The notes: generated by a model not told the origin, from the sequence alone. Counted from the stretch's first letter, positions 8,640 to 16,770 are shown. The stretch: 20,262 nt of DNA from Spirochaetales bacterium (GCA_002688185.1 NZCE01000001.1:1-20262); one strand, 5' to 3'. Translations and numbers: made by a program.

Positions 8640-9551
8640 TGCGAGTTTGGGATCCAGTGCGTCCCGCAGCCCGTCACCCAGCAGATTGATTCCCAGGACG
8701 GAGAACATGATCGCCAAACCCGGGAACGTAATCATCCACCAACCGGTACGAATATACCGGCGACCTTCATTGAGCATGGCTCCCCACTCCGGTGTTGGCG
8801 GCTGCGCTCCCATCCCTAAAAAACTCAAAGTGGCTGAGAGCAATATGGCGTTTGCCACCTCCAGGGTGGTTACTACGATGAACGGAGCAAGCACATTCGG
8901 TAGAATGTGTTTAATCATTATCGAAGTACGACTGCACCCAACGCCGCGCGCGGCTTCCACATATCCATGTTCTTTGGCCGACAACACCGAGCCGCGAACC
9001 AGGCGCACGTACACCGGTACGTCGGAGATACCCACTGCAATCATTACATTTGTCAGACTTGGGCCGAGGACGGTCATTATGAGAAGCGCCAGCAATATGC
9101 CGGGAAACGTGAGCATGACATCTATCAACCGCATCACAAAGAAATCAAATGGACCGCCAAAATACCCCGCCAACAACCCAACAATAAGCCCGATGGATCC
9201 TCCGATTCCCACGGCAACAATACCCACCGTCAACGAGATTCTGGTTCCGAATAACACGCGCGTGGCAATATCTCTCCCAAAATCATCCGTGCCCATCAGG
9301 TGCCCGTGGCCCGGCGTTTGCAGTGCGTTTTCCGGATCCATCTCCTCAGGATTGTAAGGTGTGACAAGGGGCGCGATCACTGCAAGACATACAAAAAGCA
9401 GAATAATCGCTCCACCTACAATCGCACTTCTGCTTCGGGCCAGTTCCCCCAGTACTAACCTACCCGGTCCGGCCAAATGGGCCGCGCCACGCTGGCCGCC
9501 GCGCTGGCCGCCACGCTGGCCGCCACGCGTGGCACCACGCTTTCTCCTCAC
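8634..9551 (-). CDS. dppC: Peptide-type ABC transporter permease, DppC/OppC type
   Basis: This inner-membrane subunit forms the channel with DppB. The 305-residue protein has a first hydrophobic segment at about 43-64, the family motif HLMGTDDFGRDI at 84-95, further hydrophobic spans, and an EAA coupling loop around 194-218 (EHGYVEAARGVGCSR) that docks the ATPases. It starts at GTG 9551, whose GTGA overlaps the DppB stop by 4 bp, so the two are translationally coupled. The cytoplasmic N-terminus is unusual: residues 8-22 are RGGQ-type repeats coded by a 12-bp tandem repeat, giving an extended Arg/Gly-rich tail before the membrane part. It ends at TAG, 3 bp from the opposing DppF stop, and is the last gene of the minus operon. 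Confidence 0.92.
   Translation of the reverse strand: MRRKRGATRGGQRGGQRGGQRGAAHLAGPGRLVLGELARSRSAIVGGAIILLFVCLAVIAPLVTPYNPEEMDPENALQTPGHGHLMGTDDFGRDIATRVLFGTRISLTVGIVAVGIGGSIGLIVGLLAGYFGGPFDFFVMRLIDVMLTFPGILLALLIMTVLGPSLTNVMIAVGISDVPVYVRLVRGSVLSAKEHGYVEAARGVGCSRTSIMIKHILPNVLAPFIVVTTLEVANAILLSATLSFLGMGAQPPTPEWGAMLNEGRRYIRTGWWMITFPGLAIMFSVLGINLLGDGLRDALDPKLAG
9487..9540 (-). repeat. 12-bp tandem repeat in the start of the DppC gene
   Basis: About 4.5 copies of a 12-bp unit (CCACGCTGGCCG on +) run in phase with the DppC frame and encode repeated Arg-Gly-Gly-Gln in the cytoplasmic tail. Copies 1 and 3 are identical, copy 2 differs at one base, and the last are degenerate. Because the period is a multiple of three, gain or loss of units would keep the frame. 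Confidence 0.85.
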
Positions 9552-10468
9552 AGTCTCACCCTCGGATCGAGAACCACGTAGGACATGTCCACGAGAACGT
9601 TGACCAAAATGTATATCAATCCGGTTACCAGCACGACCCCCTGAACAACCGGGATATCCTGCACCTGAATGGCGTGAACTAGAAGACTCCCGATACCCTC
9701 ACGGCCAAATACATTCTCAATTACCACTGAGCCCGCCAGCAATCTACCAAATTGCAGCCCGACAACGGTAACCACCGGTATAAGGGCGTTCTTGAGCCCG
9801 TGGCCGTATATCACCACCCTTTCGCTGAGACCCTTGGCCCGTGCAGTACTGATATATTCCTGCCTGAGGACTTCCAGAAGACTCGACCGGACGAGACGTG
9901 CAATCATCGCCGCCGAACGGAGCCCCAAAGCAATGGCGGGGAGAATAAGGCGCACCAAGCCGCTCCCTCCCCCAAGAATTGGAATGAGCTTAAGCTTTAC
10001 GGAAAAAAACAAAATCAGGATCAAGCCGAGCCAGAAGCTCGGCACCGATACGCCCAGGAGCGCCGCGATCATCCCGCCGGTATCCAGCCACCGGCCCTGG
10101 TGTGTGGCTGCGAGCACCCCCAGAAGGATGCCCAAAACCAGCGCACATCCAAGGCCAGCAACAGCCAAAGAAACTGTGGCCGGTAATTGATCGCGAATGA
10201 GTTGGGCCACCGGTCGTCGCTTCGACATCGAGCGCCCTAAATCTCCCCGGATCATTTTGGAGATAAACCGCCCGTATTGAACATATAGCGGGTCATCAAG
10301 ACCCATCTCTTCCCGCAGCACCTTGACACGTTCTTCAGTTACGTGAAATCCCAACATAATTGCCGCGGGATCTCCGGGAAGGAGGTGGAGCACAAAAAAC
10401 ACCACCGTGACCACGCCCAAAAGGACCGGAATGGTCGCCGCCAGCCGCTTAGCCAGAAAGCGGATCAT
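9548..10468 (-). CDS. dppB: Peptide-type ABC transporter permease, DppB/OppB type
   Basis: This inner-membrane permease partners DppC. The 306-residue protein opens with MIRFLAKRL and a first membrane helix at about 10-30 followed by LLPGDPA, the standard DppB N-terminus. An EAA loop lies around 204-226 (EYISTARAKGLSERVVIYGHG) and the end reads VLDPRVRL, typical of the family. The frame is open further upstream, but ATG 10468 fits the family start and has GGTGG just before it. Starting here it overlaps the end of the M42 peptidase gene by 20 bp, and its stop overlaps the DppC start by 4 bp, so the three genes are coupled. Confidence 0.92.
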   Translation of the reverse strand: MIRFLAKRLAATIPVLLGVVTVVFFVLHLLPGDPAAIMLGFHVTEERVKVLREEMGLDDPLYVQYGRFISKMIRGDLGRSMSKRRPVAQLIRDQLPATVSLAVAGLGCALVLGILLGVLAATHQGRWLDTGGMIAALLGVSVPSFWLGLILILFFSVKLKLIPILGGGSGLVRLILPAIALGLRSAAMIARLVRSSLLEVLRQEYISTARAKGLSERVVIYGHGLKNALIPVVTVVGLQFGRLLAGSVVIENVFGREGIGSLLVHAIQVQDIPVVQGVVLVTGLIYILVNVLVDMSYVVLDPRVRL

Positions 10469-11555
10469 ACCACCGGTCCGGTTCGATGACAAAATGATGG
10501 ATGAGATCAACCAAGGACAGCAGGTCCCTCTCATCAATCATTTCAAAAGGACTGTGGGTAAAAGCCGCGGGGAAAACCAGCAGCACAGAAGGTATGCCGA
10601 ATGCCATGAGTCTGCAGCCATCGGAGGCGTACGATCCGTCCACGCCGTAGGAGGCCCTCTCGGTTGCTATCCCGTATTTCGCGGCGCAGGCCTCCAACCC
10701 TCTGATGCCCTCTATGTCGTAGTGTGTCGAATTGTCCTTCACAACGAGCACCGGGCCCGAGCCGAGCTTCTGCGGTACATCGGCTTGCGATACTGACGGG
10801 CAATGGCAGCTCAATCCAACATCGATCACAACAGCCAAGTCGAATGGCTCCCCCCTCATGGATGCCCAATTCCCAAGCGCCCACGAACCGATGGCGTTGA
10901 TCTCCTCCAGGACAGTAGCCGCCACCCAGAGCTCGCAACCCGGATCAGCGCCGGCCAATTCCTCGAGGACCATTTCAATGATCGCGAGGCCGGCGCGATC
11001 GTCGGCCGCTTTGCCCACGATGCGGTGTTCTCCTAAACGCCGGGTTGGCGGATTCCAGATAATCGGTGTACCCGGATATATTCCCAGGGCCTCACACTCG
11101 GCGCGGCTCGAGCACCCCACGTCAACCCAAAAGTCCCTCCAGCGTATTTCCCTCGATGTCCGCTGCTCGTAAGTGGTCGCGTGACCTGTCGCGGCGACAA
11201 AAACGCCGTCCACCTGCCCGTTCTCACCAAGCACGCAGGCCGGCTGTCCGGCCACATGCAGTCCCATTCCCCGTTGCGGTCTGCCGTCCCGATCGGGCGT
11301 CAACGGACCAAACGCAAGAAAACCCTCCTCATGTATACTTCTGACGGCAAAACCAATCTCATCAGAATGGGCTGTGAGGAGAATCCTTTTGCCGCTTCCG
11401 CCGATCTTGGCGACCAGATTACCCGGAGCGAGTATTTTCCAATCCGGGGAATACGACCGCCACCGATTCAATAGCCAGCGATTGTACTCCCCGCCGCGTC
11501 CCGCTGGTCCAGGTCGTTCACAGAGCGCCTTTACGGTTTCAAATATTTTGTCCAA
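10449..11555 (-). CDS. M42 family metallo-aminopeptidase (glutamyl aminopeptidase/endoglucanase-M type)
   Basis: This is a cytoplasmic dinuclear-metal aminopeptidase that would trim N-terminal residues from imported peptides. In 368 residues the ligand and catalytic set of M42 is complete: AHSDEIG (His63, Asp65), AADDRAG (bridging Asp185), VLEEI (catalytic Glu217, ligand Glu218), VIDVG (Asp245) and THSPFE (His334). No signal peptide is present. The start is TTG 11555, supported by AGGAG at 11565-11569 on the minus strand, 9 nt away; that site overlaps the last codons of the preceding deacylase gene, and the gap between the genes is 6 bp. Its place inside the transporter operon, next to two zinc deacylases, points to hydrolysis of the transported compound. 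Actual specificity cannot be read from the sequence. Confidence 0.9.
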   Translation of the reverse strand: MDKIFETVKALCERPGPAGRGGEYNRWLLNRWRSYSPDWKILAPGNLVAKIGGSGKRILLTAHSDEIGFAVRSIHEEGFLAFGPLTPDRDGRPQRGMGLHVAGQPACVLGENGQVDGVFVAATGHATTYEQRTSREIRWRDFWVDVGCSSRAECEALGIYPGTPIIWNPPTRRLGEHRIVGKAADDRAGLAIIEMVLEELAGADPGCELWVAATVLEEINAIGSWALGNWASMRGEPFDLAVVIDVGLSCHCPSVSQADVPQKLGSGPVLVVKDNSTHYDIEGIRGLEACAAKYGIATERASYGVDGSYASDGCRLMAFGIPSVLLVFPAAFTHSPFEMIDERDLLSLVDLIHHFVIEPDRWYDPLSG

Positions 11556-11561
11556 GGGGCT

Positions 11562-12521
11562 TCACTCCTGCTCGTACGCCACCTGATAGATGATTGCGTT
11601 CTTGACCGCTGCCGGCGTAGTGACTATTGCGATTATCCACGCGTCTCTTTCGGCTTTGACAATCTCGATTTCGTCTCCGAACCAGTCTTTCAAAACACCT
11701 ATATCCTGGCCGAGACTGACCCGCTGCCCGAGAGTGACCGACGGATAAAACACCCCGGTTTGCCGTATGCGCCAAAAATCCGATATACACTCGACAGTTT
11801 TATGCTCCCGGGGGCATTCGCAATCGATCATACCAAGAGACGCCATACAATTGCGGAAGCCTCGGAGATGGATCTGAACGTTTTTTTCGTCGAGGAGTCC
11901 GTTGCCGCCGGCCTCGACGAGAATCGATGGAATGCCGCTTGCCTGCACCGCCGAGTTGAGATCAAGCCCTGTGCTGGAATCATGGGGCACCGCAAAGCGC
12001 ACCAGGAACGGCAGGTCGTACGCAAGTCCCAGTTCCCGGCACATTTTATCAGTTTTGCCGCCGGTGGATCTCCCCATACCGGCGTACGGCACGAGAGCTT
12101 CAAATATGTCGCCCCCGTGTACGTTCAGGACGGCATCGGAGCCCTTCACCACGTGCTCGAACACCAGATTGGCCATGATATCCGTGTAGCTTCCCTCCGG
12201 GTTTCCCGGAAATGCTCTGTTGGGGTTCTTGCCATCTTCTGGGCACACGGCTTCCGTTCTTTTCAGAAAGGCCGGAATATTCATGACGGGGACGACACGC
12301 AAACGCCCGCGCAACTCGTTGGGTTCTATTTGGTTTACGATGCGTATGGCCGCTTCAATGCCCGGATATTCCGAGCCGTGGACACCGGCGACTATGGAGA
12401 GGGTCGGTCCGTCCTTGACGCCGGTCAGCTCAACAAGGGGTATCCGGATCTCCCGGTCTTCCCACACAGCAGTCAGGTGCCGCTTTTTCCTATTATCCCC
12501 GGACATTCTACTCGGCTCCAT
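11562..12521 (-). CDS. AstE/AspA-like zinc deacylase, second copy (succinylglutamate desuccinylase/aspartoacylase family)
   Basis: This family removes acyl groups from N-acylated amino acids using one zinc held in a carboxypeptidase-like fold. Numbered from ATG 12521 (319 residues): GVHGSE supplies His48 and Glu51, NPNRAFPG carries the substrate-binding Asn/Arg (101-102), NVHGGD supplies the third ligand His135, and VEAGGNG holds the expected catalytic Glu. The C-terminal part (FYPSVTLGQRVSLGQDIGVLKDWFG) is the usual beta domain. ATG 12506 is an equally plausible start, with GGAG 9 nt before it; starting at 12521 overlaps the first deacylase gene by 14 bp. The neighbouring gene is a diverged paralogue. 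No signal peptide is seen, so it is cytoplasmic. The acyl group and amino acid are unknown. Confidence 0.86.
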   Translation of the reverse strand: MEPSRMSGDNRKKRHLTAVWEDREIRIPLVELTGVKDGPTLSIVAGVHGSEYPGIEAAIRIVNQIEPNELRGRLRVVPVMNIPAFLKRTEAVCPEDGKNPNRAFPGNPEGSYTDIMANLVFEHVVKGSDAVLNVHGGDIFEALVPYAGMGRSTGGKTDKMCRELGLAYDLPFLVRFAVPHDSSTGLDLNSAVQASGIPSILVEAGGNGLLDEKNVQIHLRGFRNCMASLGMIDCECPREHKTVECISDFWRIRQTGVFYPSVTLGQRVSLGQDIGVLKDWFGDEIEIVKAERDAWIIAIVTTPAAVKNAIIYQVAYEQE

Positions 12522-13536
12522 CCTGAATGTTCCCCATGACAAAAAGCATATCACCCGGGTTGGCGACTCCCATCGTGACCACATTCGTGAGGCGCGAGTG
12601 TGTCGGCGCGTAAAAGGTTTCTACGGTGTTTCCCTCAAAGTTTACCAGCTCACCCAGGTATTGTTCCCTCTTTACCTCTTGCCCTGCTTTTACGCCGGAA
12701 AGAAACATACCGGCCCGATTGGCAAACAACACGTGACCGCCGACGAGGGTCTGCATCTCCTTCCTCTCCGGATGCCCGGTGACCATGCCAAGGTACTTCA
12801 TAGCGTTCATAACTCCGCCTACCGTCATCTCCACCAATTCCGGTTCAATCTTACCCTCTCCCCCAACTTCACAAAGCACCGCCGGTATCCCAAGCATATT
12901 AGCCTCGTAGACCGCAGATCCCCTGCCGGGGTAGCCTGGCATTTCCGGAATTGTTCCATGCGGCACCCTCCAGAGGAATTGGTATCCAAAGGACTCGGCG
13001 AGGGCGCGTGTTTTCCGATCAGTATCTTCTCTCTCCGTCACGAGGTACTCGATGTTTGGAGGGAGAGTTTCAAAATGCTCTCCACCGTGCAGATCTATGA
13101 AGGCATCACATTTGCTAATGAATTCCTCGAAAAGCGCCGCGCAAATTTGATGCGTGATTGATCGGGCCTGGTGAGAGACTGTACCGGCCTCTTCAACGGC
13201 TGCATCTGGGACCGGATATGCGCGCCCTAGGTTCATACCGTCCAGAGGACAGTTGTGGCCGGTCTTGGCCTGCAGCCCGGGGACATTCTGGACATGAATG
13301 ATAATCAGTGTTCCCGTCAGATCTTGGGGTGAGAGCTCCTTGCCTAGGCGAATGGCGGCCATGACCCCGTTGTACTCGCCGGGATGGCAAGCCGCCGCCA
13401 GGACAAGTGTCTTCCCGCGCCGCTCCCCGGAAATTATGGTGACCGGGGAGTGAATCGTTCCAGTAATCGTCTCGGCGACGGGAAAATCCAAGCGCTTCTT
13501 TGTGCCTGGTTCAAAGCAGATTCCGTTTGAGCTCAT
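12508..13536 (-). CDS. AstE/AspA-like zinc deacylase, first copy (succinylglutamate desuccinylase/aspartoacylase family)
   Basis: A 342-residue protein with the zinc set of the family: ACHPGE (His51, Glu54), NLGRAYP (Arg105, where the paralogue has NPNRAFPG), IDLHGGE (His150) and CEVGGEG (expected catalytic Glu). The HPGE and NLGR variants set it apart from the adjacent copy and suggest a different substrate or a more distant subfamily. The C-terminus has the beta domain (LFANRAGMFLSGVKAGQEVKR). ATG 13536 has only a weak ribosome site and follows the binding-protein stop by 27 bp. The TAG stop lies inside the start region of the next deacylase. The arrangement of binding protein, two deacylases, peptidase and permeases implies that the imported compound is an acylated or amide-linked amino-acid derivative. 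Confidence 0.86.
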   Translation of the reverse strand: MSSNGICFEPGTKKRLDFPVAETITGTIHSPVTIISGERRGKTLVLAAACHPGEYNGVMAAIRLGKELSPQDLTGTLIIIHVQNVPGLQAKTGHNCPLDGMNLGRAYPVPDAAVEEAGTVSHQARSITHQICAALFEEFISKCDAFIDLHGGEHFETLPPNIEYLVTEREDTDRKTRALAESFGYQFLWRVPHGTIPEMPGYPGRGSAVYEANMLGIPAVLCEVGGEGKIEPELVEMTVGGVMNAMKYLGMVTGHPERKEMQTLVGGHVLFANRAGMFLSGVKAGQEVKREQYLGELVNFEGNTVETFYAPTHSRLTNVVTMGVANPGDMLFVMGNIQDGAE

Positions 13537-13563
13537 TGCTCGGTGAGGTGCCCGCCGGATCCG

Positions 13564-15174
13564 CTACTCGAATTGCACGTCAAAAAGCACGGGGTATTGG
13601 CCTCGATCATTCCGATAACCGGTAATGTTGGCCTTGAGGCCGTCGTGAACGAGCCGTGCATAAACGGGCACCGTCAGCGCCATATCCATGATGAACTCCT
13701 GGATCTCATAGTAGCGCTTTAGTCTCTTGGACGTGTCGAGCTCCGCAAGGGCGTCTTCAAGCATCTTATCGAGCTCGGGGTCTTTGTAACGTGAAATCGC
13801 AAATCCAGTGCCGACATTGCTGGAATGATAGAGAACTCTCAAGACGTCGGGATCACTGTAGGCCCACCAGGTTGATGCCATGCTATATGTATCGGCCTCC
13901 CGGGTTATTGCATACAGCACGTCACTGGTGACAGCCCGCGCATCGACATCCATTCCTACCATGCGCATCTGCGCCTGGAAAAACTCAATGCGCCTCTTTT
14001 CCTGGATATCGTTGACATCAAAAGCCAGGGGCTCCCCGTCCTTCTCTCTTATACCGGTGCTGGAGTTTAATTTCCAGCCGGCCTCGTCCAGCAGCTTTGC
14101 AGCGGCATCGAGATCGTACGGATACATTTGCTCAACCCCGGGGTTATACGCCCACGTACCCGGTCCGAGAGGACCCTTCACCGGCAGTACCCGGCCGCGG
14201 AAAATGGTGCGCGCAAGAAGATCTTGATCAAAGGAATGGAGGATCGCTTTCCTGACCCTGAGGTCCGAGAGAATCGGGTGCTCGGTATTCATCCAGAGGA
14301 TGACCGGACAGCCGGGTACCTCGCCTTTGACAATCTGAAAATCCGGATCTTCATCCAGAAGCTCGATGGCTTCTTCCCCAAGCTCCAGGGCAATATCGGA
14401 CTCGCCGGTCTCGAGGGTGGCGGAGCGAGTCGAAGCCTCAGGGATGGTAATAAACGTAAGTTGCTCGAGATACGCCGGACCGCTATGGTTGAATACGGGG
14501 CTCGCCCAATCGTAATCATCGTTGCGGGTGAGGGTTACCTCGTTCTGAGCAGTCCACTCTTTGAATACGAACGGCCCGGTTCCCACGGGATTTCTGCCGA
14601 AGTCATCTGCGCCGTATTTTTCAGCCGCCGTTGGAGAAACCATGGCAAGGTATGCCTGGCTCAGGGCGTCCAGAAGCACACTCGGGGCAATGGGGGATTC
14701 GTAGGCAACCTCTACGGTGTAATCATCGAGTGCCCGGGATGATTTATACGGGCCAATGGCGTTGGCCGCAAATCGAGATTGGATGGCCGGATCGACTATC
14801 CGGTCCAAGTTATAGACCACCGCCTCTGCATTGAACGGGGTACCGTCGTGGAACGTCACTCCCGTCTTGAGCTTGAACGTAAAGACGGTACCATCAGCGG
14901 TATTTGACCACTCCGTGGCCAACCCGGGTTTGTAGGAGCCGTCGACATCGCGAAAAACCAACGTGTCGAATATATTCATCATGATGGTGTAAGCCCGTCG
15001 TGCACCCGTGACGTGGGGATCAAGAGTATCCGCATCACCGGCCATGGACACGATAAGGGTTTTTTGCACCTCTCCTGCCGGCTCCGCCTGGGCCCCGCTA
15101 AACACATAGGGAGCAAAGCAGAGCGTAGATAGACAGAGGAACAACAAGACGCCAAACCACCTTCGCATTTTCAT
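13564..15174 (-). CDS. dppA: Secreted family-5 (DppA/OppA-type) substrate-binding protein
   Basis: This periplasmic receptor captures the substrate and delivers it to DppBC. The 536-residue product begins with a Sec signal peptide: basic MKMRR, hydrophobic stretch 8-25, and an AQA site ending at residue 30. The mature part has the SBP_bac_5 signature around 75-108 (FKLKTGVTFHDGTPFNAEAV) and normal family length. Cys19 follows LSTL, a poor lipobox, so a soluble or differently anchored protein is more likely than a lipoprotein. ATG 15174 has GGAGG (15183-15187 on the minus strand) 8 nt before it; ATG 15168 is a weaker option. It is the first gene of the six-gene minus operon, with a candidate sigma-70 promoter just upstream. 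The stop is TAG. The symbol is subfamily-level only, since family-5 receptors also bind nickel, sugars and opines. Confidence 0.92.
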   Translation of the reverse strand: MKMRRWFGVLLFLCLSTLCFAPYVFSGAQAEPAGEVQKTLIVSMAGDADTLDPHVTGARRAYTIMMNIFDTLVFRDVDGSYKPGLATEWSNTADGTVFTFKLKTGVTFHDGTPFNAEAVVYNLDRIVDPAIQSRFAANAIGPYKSSRALDDYTVEVAYESPIAPSVLLDALSQAYLAMVSPTAAEKYGADDFGRNPVGTGPFVFKEWTAQNEVTLTRNDDYDWASPVFNHSGPAYLEQLTFITIPEASTRSATLETGESDIALELGEEAIELLDEDPDFQIVKGEVPGCPVILWMNTEHPILSDLRVRKAILHSFDQDLLARTIFRGRVLPVKGPLGPGTWAYNPGVEQMYPYDLDAAAKLLDEAGWKLNSSTGIREKDGEPLAFDVNDIQEKRRIEFFQAQMRMVGMDVDARAVTSDVLYAITREADTYSMASTWWAYSDPDVLRVLYHSSNVGTGFAISRYKDPELDKMLEDALAELDTSKRLKRYYEIQEFIMDMALTVPVYARLVHDGLKANITGYRNDRGQYPVLFDVQFE

Positions 15175-15219
15175 TTCCTGTACCTCCGAGAATTAAATAT
15201 CGTTTTTGCAAGCGAGCAC

Positions 15220-15248
15220 ACGATAGCACGAAACCTTCTCAATATCAA
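15220..15248 (-). promoter_or_regulatory. Candidate sigma-70 promoter of the transporter operon
   Basis: On the minus strand, TTGATA (15243-15248; 5 of 6 consensus bases) lies 17 nt from TATCGT (15220-15225; 4 of 6). Initiation near 15213 would leave about a 40-nt leader before ATG 15174. It lies in the short gap between divergent units, so a shared regulator could act here. Confidence 0.4.
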
Positions 15249-15335
15249 CAAAATGAGAGAGTTCCGGAACCGCGCCTCTCAGGATCAACTTGACGAAACC
15301 CTTGGACAGAATCTAGAATCCATCAACACTTTATT

Positions 15336-15342
15336 GGAGAGG
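15336..15342 (+). promoter_or_regulatory. Ribosome binding site choosing ATG 15346
   Basis: GGAGAGG lies just before ATG 15346 (GGAG with a 6-nt gap). The longer in-frame start at 15253 has no ribosome site. Confidence 0.6.
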
Positions 15343-15345
15343 CAC

Positions 15346-15699
15346 ATGGGATCGGACACATTTGTCCTTTATGACCTACGCGTCGAGGTGGCGGCCACGA
15401 GCAAAAACATAGTGTGCGACCACAAGATCGGCGATTATTTCGAAGTTTGCGGTGAGAACCTTTCATTTCCCCAGGGGCAATCGTTTTCGATGTACTCCCT
15501 CGCGGCGCTGCTGCCGCTGTTGCCGGCAAAACAACGCAAGACCGACGACAACGATTGGATGACAACTGATACCGACGTTGCGTGTCCAGATCCAAACTGC
15601 GGTGCAATTTTTCGCATTTCGCGGACCGGAGAACGAACTTTTCATCATAGCGAGGTCACCGCGGTCCCGCTTCCCCAAAGAAAGAGCAATGATTCATGA
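15346..15699 (+). CDS. Small TIGR04076-like protein of unknown function
   Basis: The 117-residue product matches the pattern I recall for the TIGR04076 family: YDLRVEV near the start, a Cys-His-x-x-Gly-Asp element (CDHKIGDYFEV, Cys24), a PQGQSFSMYSLAALLPLLPAKQR core, a WM-x-x-D segment and CPDPNCG (Cys80, Cys85) followed by FRISRTG. The four cysteines (24, 35, 80, 85) could bind metal, but that is a guess. No function is established for this family to my knowledge. No signal peptide is present. An in-frame ATG at 15253 would add 31 helical residues but has no ribosome site. The stop overlaps the next start as ATGA, so it is coupled to the aldo/keto reductase and probably leads this three-gene unit. 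Confidence 0.75.
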   Translation: MGSDTFVLYDLRVEVAATSKNIVCDHKIGDYFEVCGENLSFPQGQSFSMYSLAALLPLLPAKQRKTDDNDWMTTDTDVACPDPNCGAIFRISRTGERTFHHSEVTAVPLPQRKSNDS

Positions 15700-16745
15700 A
15701 TGAGCCTGCAGCCGGTCGTACGGAGCTTGCAGATAGTTACTCGATTTGCCGGATAATAAACGGCGGCTGGCAGCTGTCAGAAGGCCACGGCAGTTCGGCG
15801 CAGGACGTGGAAGGGGTAATCAACGATCTCGATGAGCTCGCACGCAAAGGTTTCACCACGTTTGACTGCGCCGATATCTATACGGGTGTGGAAGATCTCA
15901 TCGGGCGTCTCAGAGAAAGAGTCGCGGGCCGCGGCGGGGAGCTACAGGTTCATACGAAATTCGTCCCGGACCGGAGTATTTTAGGTAAGATCGATCGTAA
16001 TTACGTGAGCACAATTATAGATAGATCTCTACGGCGGCTGGGCGCGGAGCGCCTCGACCTCGTACAGTTTCACTGGTGGGATTATGATGTTCCCGGTTAC
16101 GTCCAGACTGCCGGATGGCTTGCTGATTTGCAGAAGCAGGGGAAAATACGCCACCTGGGGGTTACTAATTTTGACGTAACTCGCCTAAGAAAAATCCTCG
16201 CTGGCGGCGTACCCATTGTGAGTAATCAGGTGCAATACTCGCTTCTAGATCGTAGGCCGGAGCACGACATGATCTCTCTGTGCCGGGAAAACAATATTCT
16301 GCTCCTGTGCTACGGTAGTCTTGCCGGGGGCTTTTTGTCTCACCAGTATCTGGGTTCACCGCCTAAAAATGGTGCACTCAAAAACCGTTCATTGGTAAAG
16401 TACCGGCTTATCATTGATGAATACGGTGGGTGGGATGAGTACCAAGGACTTCTCAGCGCCGCAAGGCAGATAGCCGACAAACACGGGGTTTCGATTCCTA
16501 ATGTGGCTATGAGGTACGTTTTGGAAAAGGCGTCGGTAGGAGCGGTTATCGTCGGCGCACCCAGCGCCCGCCACGCGGATGACAACCTGCGGACGTTCGG
16601 GCTTTCTCTGGACGACGAAGATCGAAATATCCTCGACGGCATGACGGGAAAGGCGGAAGGCGTTCCGGGAGAAGTATTTGGATTGGAGAGAGCGGTGGGC
16701 GGGCCGCATCGGCGGATAATGAAGACCGATCTCAACCGGACATAA
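15696..16745 (+). CDS. Aldo/keto reductase
   Basis: A cytoplasmic NAD(P)H-dependent oxidoreductase interconverting sugar or other carbonyls and alcohols. The 349-residue protein shows the catalytic tetrad of the AKR superfamily: Asp57 and Tyr62 in FDCADIYTGVEDLIG, Lys88 in VHTKF and His126 in QFHWWD. The later GVTNFDV and SNQVQYSLLDRR segments are standard barrel strands, and the C-terminal VIVGAPSARHADDNL region is the usual cofactor-binding part. It overlaps the TIGR04076-like gene by 4 bp and precedes the GH4 gene by 25 bp. That pairing suggests it acts on a sugar or sugar derivative released by the glycosidase, though this is inferred from position only. The stop is TAA. Confidence 0.92.
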   Translation: MNEPAAGRTELADSYSICRIINGGWQLSEGHGSSAQDVEGVINDLDELARKGFTTFDCADIYTGVEDLIGRLRERVAGRGGELQVHTKFVPDRSILGKIDRNYVSTIIDRSLRRLGAERLDLVQFHWWDYDVPGYVQTAGWLADLQKQGKIRHLGVTNFDVTRLRKILAGGVPIVSNQVQYSLLDRRPEHDMISLCRENNILLLCYGSLAGGFLSHQYLGSPPKNGALKNRSLVKYRLIIDEYGGWDEYQGLLSAARQIADKHGVSIPNVAMRYVLEKASVGAVIVGAPSARHADDNLRTFGLSLDDEDRNILDGMTGKAEGVPGEVFGLERAVGGPHRRIMKTDLNRT

Positions 16746-16770
16746 GGCCTGAATACTTTGGGGGTGAGCT

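Noticed and set aside
8455..9357. 300-codon plus-strand frame opposite the DppC permease
   Set aside because: It is antisense to a clear DppC gene, overlaps the end of DppF, and its translation is rich in Pro, Arg, Ser and Thr with no family features.
11760..12539. 259-codon plus-strand frame opposite the second deacylase
   Set aside because: It lies wholly across a gene with full zinc-site motifs on the other strand and shows no recognisable domain.
12220..13161. 313-codon plus-strand frame opposite both deacylases
   Set aside because: It spans the junction of two real genes in antisense and has no coding features of its own.
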